Shown here piece after piece: positions 1-5,734 of a stretch of DNA of 6,174 nt (within the stretch, counting starts at the first letter, position 1; each line of letters begins with the position of its first letter). The notes under the pieces are model-generated. The model was not told where the DNA came from. It saw only the letters and a list, made by a program, of their open reading frames with translations, and made no database searches. Origin of the DNA: Dysgonamonadaceae bacterium (GTDB lineage Bacteria; Bacteroidota; Bacteroidia; Bacteroidales; Azobacteroidaceae); contig JAISKG010000130.1 of the NCBI GenBank assembly GCA_031261015.1, forward strand, positions 1 through 6,174, written 5' to 3'. The translations under genes and the position numbers were made by a program.

Positions 1-93
1 CATAATCATTACCTCTAACCGTTTTCCAACATATTCGTCAGGCAGTACAAAAAGAAAGTTGTTATTTTCAGGAGTGCAAATTGTTCGTAACAT
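1..93 (-). CDS. Small hypothetical protein, N-terminal 31 codons (possible antitoxin-like), truncated by window edge
   Basis: This reading frame is not closed inside the window; it starts at ATG 93-91 and stays open to base 1. The visible peptide begins MLRTICTPENNNFLFVLPDE and continues with Tyr-Val-Gly-Lys-Arg-Leu-Glu-Val. The pattern is a short beta strand, an Asn-rich turn, a second strand (FLFVLP), then a 'P-x-E-Y-x-G-K-x-[LI]-E-V' stretch. From memory, this resembles the N-terminus of small Bacteroidetes proteins often found just upstream of RelE/ParE- or PIN-type toxin genes; that is family recall, not something I could search. A TAnnTTTG promoter motif lies 27 bases upstream and there is no Shine-Dalgarno sequence, as is usual in this phylum. 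It runs in the same direction as the large gene but is separated from it by a hairpin and its own promoter, so it is probably an independent unit. I am fairly confident it is a real gene and unsure of the antitoxin reading. Confidence 0.55.
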   Translation of the reverse strand, partial: MLRTICTPENNNFLFVLPDEYVGKRLEVMIM

Positions 94-119
94 GTTGATT
101 CTATTTTATAAATAATACA

Positions 120-150
120 CAAAAGTAATATTTTCTTTTATGGAAAGCAA
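120..150 (-). promoter_or_regulatory. Bacteroidetes-type promoter for the small left-edge gene
   Basis: Read on the minus strand, TACTTTTG (127-120) matches the Bacteroidetes -7 consensus TAnnTTTG exactly. A TTG (150-148) lies 20 bases upstream, within the usual spacing for the -33 TTTG element. Transcription would start just downstream of 120, giving a leader of roughly 20 bases to the ATG at 93. The flanking DNA is strongly A/T-rich. Motif, spacing and position agree, but the -33 element is only a partial match. Confidence 0.6.
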
Positions 151-151
151 T

Positions 152-166
152 AATCCGGAACGGATT
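152..166. repeat. Short inverted repeat AATCCG-gaa-CGGATT
   Basis: This is a perfect 6-bp inverted repeat with a 3-base spacer. It abuts the larger hairpin on one side and ends one base before the presumed -33 TTG (148-150) of the small left gene. It could be the last hairpin of a terminator for the large gene, or an operator upstream of the small gene. The sequence alone does not decide between these. Confidence 0.5.
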
Positions 167-209
167 TCCTGTGCGTAACCCCCAGATAAATCTGGGGGCA
201 GGCACAGGA
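167..209 (-). terminator. Two-tier hairpin downstream of the large T9SS gene (probable terminator or transcript-end structure)
   Basis: The outer arms TCCTGTGC (167-174) and GCACAGGA (202-209) are perfectly complementary over 8 bp. Inside them, CCCCCAGA (179-186) and TCTGGGGG (191-198) form a second perfect 8-bp stem closed by a 4-base loop. The two stems are separated by a small asymmetric internal loop (175-178 against 199-201). The structure begins 19 bases beyond the stop codon of the large gene, where a terminator or 3'-end stabiliser is expected. There is no clear U-tract on either strand, so it is not a textbook intrinsic terminator. It could also be a dispersed intergenic repeat. Confidence 0.6.
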
Positions 210-228
210 TATGTTCACATTCATTCAA

Positions 229-3200
229 TCATTCAATAATTAATTTCCGCGTCGTTTTACCATGACCGGCCTCTATGACTACGAAATATACACCGGCTTT
301 CAATTGCAAATTCAAAGTTACATCGCCACCTGCAGGATGGTAAACAGCCATCGTTCTGCCGGAAAGATCCGTTATTTTGATTTGCGCATTTGCCGGTACC
401 GATTTCAGATAAACCATGCCTTTCGAGGGATTCGGATACATCGAAATAGCATCGTCGTTATTTACTTTTGGAATCGAATTGATGATCTCCGGCGTGTAAA
501 GTCCGACTACTTCGGAGGCAATTCCCAGCGTACCGAGTATTTCCGCCTCGGCCGTTTCGGGATCGATTTCGACCAGCACATTGTTGTAAGAATAGGTAAT
601 TCCCGCCCAGAACAAACGTTCCGTTTTATGATCAAAGGCCATGGATTGGTAGGCGGAAGTCAATAAAACACCCGTTTCGCCGATTTCGATCGTCAGTCCG
701 GTGTTCTTGTCGATTTCACACAAGATTCCGTTATAATCCAAACCGTAAAGTAATCCGTCGAGATTGGCGGCTAAGGTGTAGATGTAGCGATCGGTCGAAC
801 CGACCAAAGTCATGGCGCCCGATGATAAATCGACCCGGTACAAATCCGAATGCTTGCCTGCACCCACAACGGCAAACATCGTTTCCGTCGAATGGTCGTA
901 AGTCATATCGGACGGCGTAGCCACATTGACGGTATGTTTTTCAAGTTCTGTCCACTCTTGCGACAAACGGATAAAATGATAAATTCCTGCCGCTTCGGAA
1001 TAAGCATAAATTTCACCGTTCACAAATTCGGCAGCCACAATCTCAAATGAGGGATCTTCATAATCATAAGCGAATGTCAGGTTGTCCGGTTCATTAGAAT
1101 GGAAAGATACTACACCAACCGGATCTATTTCGTTGTGAATTTGATAGCCGTACAACACGCGATCTTCGCGATGGTTGATTTTGGCGGATTGTGCACTGTT
1201 GTTACTTTCATCCTGATCGTCGCTTACATTGGTCCAAGCAGTGATCACATATTTTCCGTAAGCCGATAAATCGACGGTTTGCGTAAAAGTATAAGTTGTT
1301 TTAGTTCCCGGCAACAGATTTGTTTCCAAAATTTCTTCCACAGGTGCGCCATCGTTTACCTTAAACGCAACCGGGATGGAAGTAAGTTCCGTCGCGCCGA
1401 AGTTTTTGATTTCCACTTCAACTTGAACGTTGCTTTTACCGGCATCCGTCGGGACAGGCGATAAAACTGTGATTACACCTGCGTCCGCGCCTTCGATCCG
1501 CGCCACTCGCACATCATCGAGGAACCAAGCATGCGCGTAATTTGCCTGATAACGGAAGGCTGCATAAATCGTTTCGCCGGCATAGGCATACAAGTTAACT
1601 TTGGCCTGCGACCATGAATTTTCCGCCTTACTCAAGGTCCAAACTTCCTGAAAATCGCCGGAAGCCGGATCGCCGGAGCTTGTGGAAATCCATGCGCTGC
1701 TCTTCGCATCGCCGTAATAATAGTCCGGATAAGCGGTGAAATTCCAGAAGGAAAGTTCGTAAACGCCATCGCTCGGAATGGTGATCGGCGAAGAAATCAG
1801 CCAGTCGTCCTGGTCGCCGGAATCATCTTTGTGTAAAGCAACCAAATTGCCGCTGTGCGCAGAAATCGTCGAACCTGCCAATTTAGAAGCCGGTTGCCAT
1901 GAAGTGTCTGCAATACCGTCGGCATCGTAAGCCGTCCAGCAAATGAAGCGGTCTGGATCTCTTTCAAAATCATCCTGATAGGGGAAAGTTGTTACATCAC
2001 AAATTCCGTAATTGGTTATTTTAACAGAGATTGTATCGTTTGCGTGATTCATATCGCCCTGCAAATCGGTATAAGCGCTGATAGTATAAGTCTTAGCAAC
2101 CGACAAATCGGCCGGCATATCAAAATCGTAAGTTACTTCTTGTAAAGCCTTTAAATTCTTAATACAAATTTCGTCGCCGATTAATTCGCCGTCCACTTCA
2201 AATTTAACCGGTAAACTCGTCAACGTTTGTCCTCCGAAATTCTTCACTTTCACGGAAACCGATTCGTAGGCCATATCGCCTGTACTGATGACCGGCGAAA
2301 GAATAGCAGTCACGCCGGTATCTTTTATATCGGTAATATCTTTCAACAAAATATCGTCCAAAGTCCACGAAGTGCCCATGCCTCCTTGGTAACAGAACGC
2401 AATATAGATATCTTTTCCGGCATAAGCCGCCAAACTCAAATCCTGCTCTACCCAACCATTTACCACGGAAGCCGGCGACCAGATTTCGACAAAGTCGCCG
2501 CTTGTCGGATCGTTACTTACAGTGGAAACCATCACACTGTATTTCCGGTAATCCCATCTCGGGTCGCCTTCAGTATCCGACCAGAAATAGAGTGCAATAA
2601 TACGTCCGTCCGGAATGGAAATTTTAGGAGAAATCAGCCAGTCGTTAGAATTTCCCGGACTCGCTAAGTGGGTCAAAGCATATTCGCCCGAATGAGTATT
2701 CCCTTTCGTTCTGATCCATTCGATAAAGTCGCCGTCTAAATTATGATTTTGCCAGCACATTCCGAGCGGTTGTTCAAAATCTTGAGTCATAGGAAGCGAC
2801 GTCACTTTGCATACCCCTAAATTAGCAACAGTAGCTACAAGCGTATCGTTATCCAAAGCTTGATCGCCCGGTAAAGCAGTATAAACTTTGATCTGATAAG
2901 ATTTAACTTGCGACATATCAATTGTTTCATCAAAAACAAAAATAGCTTCCTGTCGCGGTTGAATCGTTTGATCAATGTTACCCGAACCGGTAAGTACGCC
3001 GTCCAACTCAAAGAACACAGGAATATTAGACACCGGCGCGCCGCTGGTATTTTTCACCTTAATTTTTACTTGTTCGGCGGCGCTCAAATCGGTGGCGCTT
3101 ACCGGCGAAACAAGAGCCGTAACCGCAACGTCGGTATCCATGATTTCGCGAACGCTGAGATCATCAATATATAAATGATTTTGATTGTCGCTGAAATAAT

Positions 3201-5589
3201 GGATGCTGATAAATTTGGCATCGGCAGGTACGGTTGCAAAAAATTCAAGCCATCCGTTGGTAAAACCAACCTCATATTGTTGTCCCCAATAGAAGGTTTG
3301 CCGGTCGGTAGTCGAATATCCGATTTGGAAATGCTCTTTAGTATTACTTGTAAAATACGGATTGTTATAATAAAATTGGATGGAAATTGTTTTTCCGGTT
3401 CCGTAAATTTCGGGAGTGATCAACATTTGATCGCTGTCGGCGTTTTTAGAAGAAAACGCCCACGACGACTTTCCGGTACGGGCAAACTCTGCTAATCCGG
3501 GTTTTGCAGCAGCATTATTATAGCCTATATACCAGCAAGCCAGGTCGGAAAGGTCTTCAAAACTTTCGCTGAACGGCAGGGTAAATACGCAATTGCCAAA
3601 ATTGGTGATTTTTTGCGTAATCGTATCGTTATCACGACGTTCGTCGCCGGGTAAAGCGGTGTAAACCTTCAGTTGATAGCTTTTTTGTTGGGAAAGGTCA
3701 ATCTGTGTCGGAAAAGAATAAGTAACTTCCGCTCCCGGATTCAACGTAGCGGAAATCAAGCCGGTAACAGCCACACCGCCATCCAGTTTATATCCTACCG
3801 GAATATTGGAAACCGCTTGCGTGCCCGTATTTTTCACTTTGATGGAAACGGTTTCGGCAGCAGTCAGATTGGCGCCGCTTTGAGGCGATACAAGCGTTGT
3901 CACAGCTACATCCTGATCGGCAACCAAATCAATAGTAATATCGTCGATATACACATACCAGCGGTAATTGGTTCTGTATTGAATAGCGATAAATTTCGTA
4001 TCGCCGGGGAATGTGTGTTTATATTGTACCCATCCGTTGGTGGCGACATATTCGATATTGTCCACCCATTGAAAATTCACCGGATTGTTATCAATGGTAG
4101 AATAACCTACATAGAAACGTTCCATGTCGTAAGTCAAGGTGTTGTACCAAAACGACAGCGTTTTCGGCTGAGGAGTAATCGGCAAACGGGGACTGATTAA
4201 AGTTTGATCATAAGAATCGGCTCCAAAATACGAAGAGAAACGCCACGACTGGCTGCCGCTGTGAGCGACGGTTTCGCTCGGCATCGGTTCGTTATTCGGT
4301 TCCGTGAAAAGATTCGTCCAGCAGTCAGGCTTGGTCGGGCCTTCAAATCCTTCTTTCAAGGGGAAAGCAGTGACGATGCAAGGATCGTCGCCGACAAAAG
4401 TGGAGAGGGTTACGCGAGCGCCTTCGTAGTCGTCGGTCACGCCGTAAATCGTATAAGTGTAATCGCCTTCGCCGGGTAAATTATCTGTCCATGAAGCGGC
4501 GGCGCCGGGAGTCGGATTAGGTATTGTATGTACTTCCACGCCATCGCGGAGAACCACGAGAGAAGAAATTACAGTTAAAGGATTTCCTGCTCGTGTCAAC
4601 GACGGATTCGTCCAATGGAGCGTGGCCGTCACGGCGCCGGCATTGGGAGTGATACTAAATCCGGTAGGAACCGATGGAATATTGGCGTTAGCAAAATAGG
4701 GAGAGCAAAGAGCTACGACTTCCGCGCTGTTTTCGATCAGCCCTTTATTCGTTGCCGCGCCGTTGGTTGTACTAACTTCGTACAGCGCCCCGTCGGTTGT
4801 ATTGGTGATATAAGCCCAATACAATTTGCCGGTCATGTGGTCAAAGTTAATGGATTGTATATAGTGCCTGTTATTATTGGGTGTTGTTTCGGCGGAAAGA
4901 CCGGTAGCGCCGATGAGCGTTAGCGCTCCTGTGGTTTTATTGATTTTGTATAAATCGCCTTTGACGGAAATTCCGTACATGGTTCCGTTGGTGTGCACGG
5001 CAATACCAACCAGCCGTTTGTCGAAATCGGCTACCCACCAAAGCGTCCCGCTTGTTAACCCGATACGTACCAAAGTACTAACTTCTCCGGTCATCAATAA
5101 TCCGTACATGGTTTTAGTAGAATAATCGTAAGCCATATCCCATAAATATTCCGTAATGGGCATGGTAGCGATGGCTTCCCATGTATCAGCTTGAATGCGA
5201 ACCAAATTGGACGGACGCGTAGCCGTACCTGACTCTCCGCCGCTGTAAGTCGTTACATAATAATCACCGTTGACCCAGTCACCAGCGCCAATATGATTCA
5301 CTCCGTCACTCAACGTACTGAGTGTCGTAATATTCCCGGGACTGTTCGGGGAAAAAGCGATAAATCCTTTGGAAACCGAAGGACTGACCTTGTAGCCGTA
5401 CAACACGGGATCGGCTGCGGTCAAACGAAGTTTTCCCGATTGTTGCGATTCGGGACGGTTTTTGCTCGGTAGGTCTTCCCGAACTACTTGCGGGAATAAG
5501 GACTGCCGGCGTGCAAAAGACGATTGGTTTTGTGCATTCACAAGGCCAAACGTACAACAAACGACAAAGAGAGCAATTAAGTTTCTCAT
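229..5589 (-). CDS. Very large T9SS-secreted multidomain surface protein: two beta-propeller-like domains flanking four MAM/cleaved-adhesin plus CARDB-like units
   Basis: This 1786-residue protein is complete (ATG 5589-5587, TGA 231-229). Domain order by residue: signal peptide 1-19; low-complexity linker 20-60; beta-propeller-like domain 61-300; fibronectin-III-like 304-403; four jelly-roll plus Ig-like units at 404-666, 667-926, 927-1196 and 1197-1472; second propeller-like domain 1477-1700; T9SS type A sorting domain about 1713-1786. The jelly rolls resemble MAM, cleaved-adhesin or 'choice-of-anchor J' domains, as in the haemagglutinin regions of Porphyromonas gingipains and HagA; examples are NDWLISP (982-988) and endings such as YIDD and TLDD. 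The spacers have the CARDB pattern 'D-x-[AG]-V ... [VE]-x-[IV]-K-[VN]-x-N-x-G ... D-N-D-T'. No catalytic domain is visible. It should cross the inner membrane by Sec and the outer membrane by T9SS, then be attached to the cell surface or released. Adhesion or ligand binding is an inference from the domains. There are no frameshifts, and the start gives a clean signal peptide. Confidence 0.93.
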   Translation of the reverse strand: MRNLIALFVVCCTFGLVNAQNQSSFARRQSLFPQVVREDLPSKNRPESQQSGKLRLTAADPVLYGYKVSPSVSKGFIAFSPNSPGNITTLSTLSDGVNHIGAGDWVNGDYYVTTYSGGESGTATRPSNLVRIQADTWEAIATMPITEYLWDMAYDYSTKTMYGLLMTGEVSTLVRIGLTSGTLWWVADFDKRLVGIAVHTNGTMYGISVKGDLYKINKTTGALTLIGATGLSAETTPNNNRHYIQSINFDHMTGKLYWAYITNTTDGALYEVSTTNGAATNKGLIENSAEVVALCSPYFANANIPSVPTGFSITPNAGAVTATLHWTNPSLTRAGNPLTVISSLVVLRDGVEVHTIPNPTPGAAASWTDNLPGEGDYTYTIYGVTDDYEGARVTLSTFVGDDPCIVTAFPLKEGFEGPTKPDCWTNLFTEPNNEPMPSETVAHSGSQSWRFSSYFGADSYDQTLISPRLPITPQPKTLSFWYNTLTYDMERFYVGYSTIDNNPVNFQWVDNIEYVATNGWVQYKHTFPGDTKFIAIQYRTNYRWYVYIDDITIDLVADQDVAVTTLVSPQSGANLTAAETVSIKVKNTGTQAVSNIPVGYKLDGGVAVTGLISATLNPGAEVTYSFPTQIDLSQQKSYQLKVYTALPGDERRDNDTITQKITNFGNCVFTLPFSESFEDLSDLACWYIGYNNAAAKPGLAEFARTGKSSWAFSSKNADSDQMLITPEIYGTGKTISIQFYYNNPYFTSNTKEHFQIGYSTTDRQTFYWGQQYEVGFTNGWLEFFATVPADAKFISIHYFSDNQNHLYIDDLSVREIMDTDVAVTALVSPVSATDLSAAEQVKIKVKNTSGAPVSNIPVFFELDGVLTGSGNIDQTIQPRQEAIFVFDETIDMSQVKSYQIKVYTALPGDQALDNDTLVATVANLGVCKVTSLPMTQDFEQPLGMCWQNHNLDGDFIEWIRTKGNTHSGEYALTHLASPGNSNDWLISPKISIPDGRIIALYFWSDTEGDPRWDYRKYSVMVSTVSNDPTSGDFVEIWSPASVVNGWVEQDLSLAAYAGKDIYIAFCYQGGMGTSWTLDDILLKDITDIKDTGVTAILSPVISTGDMAYESVSVKVKNFGGQTLTSLPVKFEVDGELIGDEICIKNLKALQEVTYDFDMPADLSVAKTYTISAYTDLQGDMNHANDTISVKITNYGICDVTTFPYQDDFERDPDRFICWTAYDADGIADTSWQPASKLAGSTISAHSGNLVALHKDDSGDQDDWLISSPITIPSDGVYELSFWNFTAYPDYYYGDAKSSAWISTSSGDPASGDFQEVWTLSKAENSWSQAKVNLYAYAGETIYAAFRYQANYAHAWFLDDVRVARIEGADAGVITVLSPVPTDAGKSNVQVEVEIKNFGATELTSIPVAFKVNDGAPVEEILETNLLPGTKTTYTFTQTVDLSAYGKYVITAWTNVSDDQDESNNSAQSAKINHREDRVLYGYQIHNEIDPVGVVSFHSNEPDNLTFAYDYEDPSFEIVAAEFVNGEIYAYSEAAGIYHFIRLSQEWTELEKHTVNVATPSDMTYDHSTETMFAVVGAGKHSDLYRVDLSSGAMTLVGSTDRYIYTLAANLDGLLYGLDYNGILCEIDKNTGLTIEIGETGVLLTSAYQSMAFDHKTERLFWAGITYSYNNVLVEIDPETAEAEILGTLGIASEVVGLYTPEIINSIPKVNNDDAISMYPNPSKGMVYLKSVPANAQIKITDLSGRTMAVYHPAGGDVTLNLQLKAGVYFVVIEAGHGKTTRKLIIE
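232..453 (-). other. C-terminal T9SS type A sorting domain (residues about 1713-1786)
   Basis: The last 74 residues carry the usual landmarks of the type A sorting domain: MYPNPSKGMVYLK near the start (the PNP motif and following strand), ITDLSGRTM in the middle, then LKAGVYFVVIEAG followed by a basic KTTRKLIIE tail. In characterised members of the family this Ig-like domain is recognised by the type IX translocon and usually removed by the PorU sortase, with the cargo then linked to anionic LPS. This assigns the protein to the outer surface and implies that a T9SS is encoded elsewhere in the genome. Confidence 0.93.
490..1161 (-). repeat. C-terminal beta-propeller-like domain (residues 1477-1700), paralogous to the N-terminal one
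   Basis: The domain begins RVLYGYQI and contains blade-like repeats of two kinds. The first is a 'hxhDHxTxxhF' motif at 1562-1574 (MTYDHSTETMFAV) and 1650-1662 (MAFDHKTERLFWA). The second is an 'LxxIDxxTGxxxxIGxTG' motif at 1583-1600, 1623-1640 and 1672-1689. It aligns from end to end with residues 61-300, including the opening VLYGY and the closing 'SEVVGLYTP' (compare 'AEVVALCSP'). At the DNA level the two openings share a perfect 15-base match (1145-1159 and 5393-5407). The blade count and ligand are not determinable here. Confidence 0.75.
1174..2001 (-). repeat. Tandem unit 4 of the large protein (residues 1197-1472), subtype B
   Basis: This unit has a jelly roll from Cys1197 to about 1366 and a CARDB-like spacer at 1368-1472. 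Cys1197 and Cys1217 flank the first strands (CDVTTFP ... ICW), a likely disulfide. It contains DDWLISSPITIP (1261-1272), SGDPASGDFQEVW (1305-1317) and WFLDD (1355-1359). It pairs best with unit 3, sharing DWLIS, GDF-x-E-[IV]-W and Y-A-G-[KE]-[DT]-I-Y. The spacer ends in DDQDESNNSA rather than the D-N-D-T of the other units. Confidence 0.75.
2002..2811 (-). repeat. Tandem unit 3 of the large protein (residues 927-1196), subtype B
   Basis: This unit has a jelly roll from Cys927 to about 1086 and a CARDB-like spacer at 1090-1196. Cys927 and Cys945 (CKVTSLP ... MCW) are in the positions conserved across all four units. NDWLISPKISIPDG (982-995) is the clearest cleaved-adhesin signature in the protein, followed by SGDFVEIW (1030-1037) and TLDDILL (1076-1082). 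Cys1066 and Cys1142 are extra cysteines not found at these places in the other units. Confidence 0.78.
2812..3591 (-). repeat. Tandem unit 2 of the large protein (residues 667-926), subtype A
   Basis: This unit has a jelly roll from Cys667 to about 815 and a CARDB-like spacer at 818-926. Cys667 and Cys685 (CVFTLP ... ACW) occupy the conserved positions. It matches unit 1 most closely: F-x-[IV]-GYST, TNGW, D-[AT]-KFI-[SA]-I and YIDD in the jelly roll, then VSNIPV, KSYQ-[IL]-KVYTALPGD and DNDT in the spacer. Confidence 0.78.
3592..4380 (-). repeat. Tandem unit 1 of the large protein (residues 404-666), subtype A
   Basis: This unit has a jelly roll from Cys404 to about 555 and a CARDB-like spacer at 558-666. 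Cys404 and Cys423 (CIVTAFP ... DCW) are the conserved pair. HSGSQSWRFSS (443-453), TLISPRLPI (463-471) and VYIDDITI (546-553) are typical of MAM-like or 'choice-of-anchor J' domains. Together with unit 2 it forms the A pair of the array. Confidence 0.78.
4381..4680 (-). other. Fibronectin type III-like domain (residues 304-403)
   Basis: The segment IPSVPTGFSITPNAGAVTAT followed by LHWTNPS and, after a loop, LVVLRDGVEVHTIPN, WTDN and YTYTIYGVTD shows the FN3 order of strands: 'P-x-x-P', 'hxWxxP', then 'Y-x-h-x-h-x-A/G'. It occurs once, joining the N-terminal propeller to the tandem units. FN3 modules in secreted bacterial proteins usually act as spacers; that role is inferred here. Confidence 0.65.
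4690..5409 (-). repeat. N-terminal beta-propeller-like domain (residues 61-300)
   Basis: The domain opens with PVLYGYKVSP and has blade-like motifs at MAYDYSTKTMYGL (152-164) and INFDHMTGKLYWA (247-259). These alternate with 'LxxIxxTTGxxxxIGATG' type segments such as 213-230. Alternating short strands with D-x-x-T turns suggest a propeller fold of roughly 240 residues. It is clearly homologous to residues 1477-1700 at the other end of the protein. No metal or catalytic site is recognisable. Confidence 0.72.
5533..5589 (-). other. Sec signal peptide with Gln at +1 (residues 1-19)
   Basis: The N-terminus has MRN, a hydrophobic core LIALFVVCCTFGLV, and a cleavage site after Asn-Ala with Gln20 next (NA|QNQ). 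Gln at +1 of signal peptidase I substrates is a known Bacteroidetes preference (the Q-rule) and allows cyclisation to pyroglutamate. There is no lipobox: the two cysteines (11 and 12) lie inside the hydrophobic core and are not followed by a lipoprotein-type mature start, so I favour signal peptidase I. Confidence 0.9.
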
Positions 5590-5672
5590 AAATAAACGAT
5601 TAGTATTAATATTTAATGGTTTTGTTTTCTCGCTAAGTTTTCATTCTCAAAATTCATGCCATATAAAGCCCG

Positions 5673-5680
5673 CAAATGTA
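5673..5680 (-). promoter_or_regulatory. Candidate -7 element of the large gene's promoter
   Basis: On the minus strand the sequence is TACATTTG, an exact match to TAnnTTTG, lying 83 bases upstream of the ATG at 5589. No clear TTTG or TTG is seen at the -33 distance. The implied leader is about 75-80 bases, A/T-rich, without a Shine-Dalgarno sequence. Confidence 0.5.
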
Positions 5681-5702
5681 TAAATTTATTCGGAGATTGT
5701 CG

Positions 5703-5710
5703 TACCTTTG
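5703..5710 (+). promoter_or_regulatory. Candidate -7 element of the glycosyltransferase promoter
   Basis: TACCTTTG matches TAnnTTTG exactly and lies 24 bases upstream of the ATG at 5735, implying a short leader of about 20 bases. No convincing -33 TTTG is seen at the expected distance; that position falls on the opposing promoter motif at 5673-5680. Confidence 0.55.
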
Positions 5711-5734
5711 AAAGGTAAATAATCTTAAAAACAC

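Noticed and set aside
2204..2455. Same-strand shifted frames of 83-84 codons (2204-2455 and 5306-5560)
   Set aside because: They overlap the large gene out of frame, and their Arg/Tyr-rich or otherwise unstructured translations look like frame shadows. The main frame is intact through both, so they do not indicate a frameshift.
3030..3050. GC-rich palindromic stretch around GGCGCGCC within the large gene
   Set aside because: It encodes part of a CARDB-like spacer (SGAPVSN) in the normal reading frame and has no flanking regulatory context; an 8-base palindrome here is readily explained by codon choice.
3673..4200. A 175-codon open frame on the plus strand inside the large gene, with several similar ones (for example 262-666, 2227-2667, 3175-3495, 4615-4923)
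   Set aside because: They are antisense to a clear multidomain protein, rich in Arg, Ile and Ser as expected of complementary codons, lack recognisable domains and have no evident promoter or start context.
1174..4380. The regular repeats as a CRISPR array or mobile-element repeats
   Set aside because: The repeat unit is about 790 bases, in frame, diverged at the DNA level and explained by tandem protein domains; there are no short identical repeats with unique spacers and no transposase.
5533..5589. Lipoprotein reading of the N-terminus because of the CC pair
   Set aside because: The cysteines are in the middle of the hydrophobic core, not at a lipobox end, and a clear NA|Q signal peptidase I site follows. 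The C-terminal T9SS domain also argues for translocated cargo rather than a lipoprotein.
5462..5683. A 73-codon plus-strand frame crossing the start of the large gene
   Set aside because: It overlaps the signal-peptide coding region antisense, spans the divergent promoter region and has no domain or promoter of its own.
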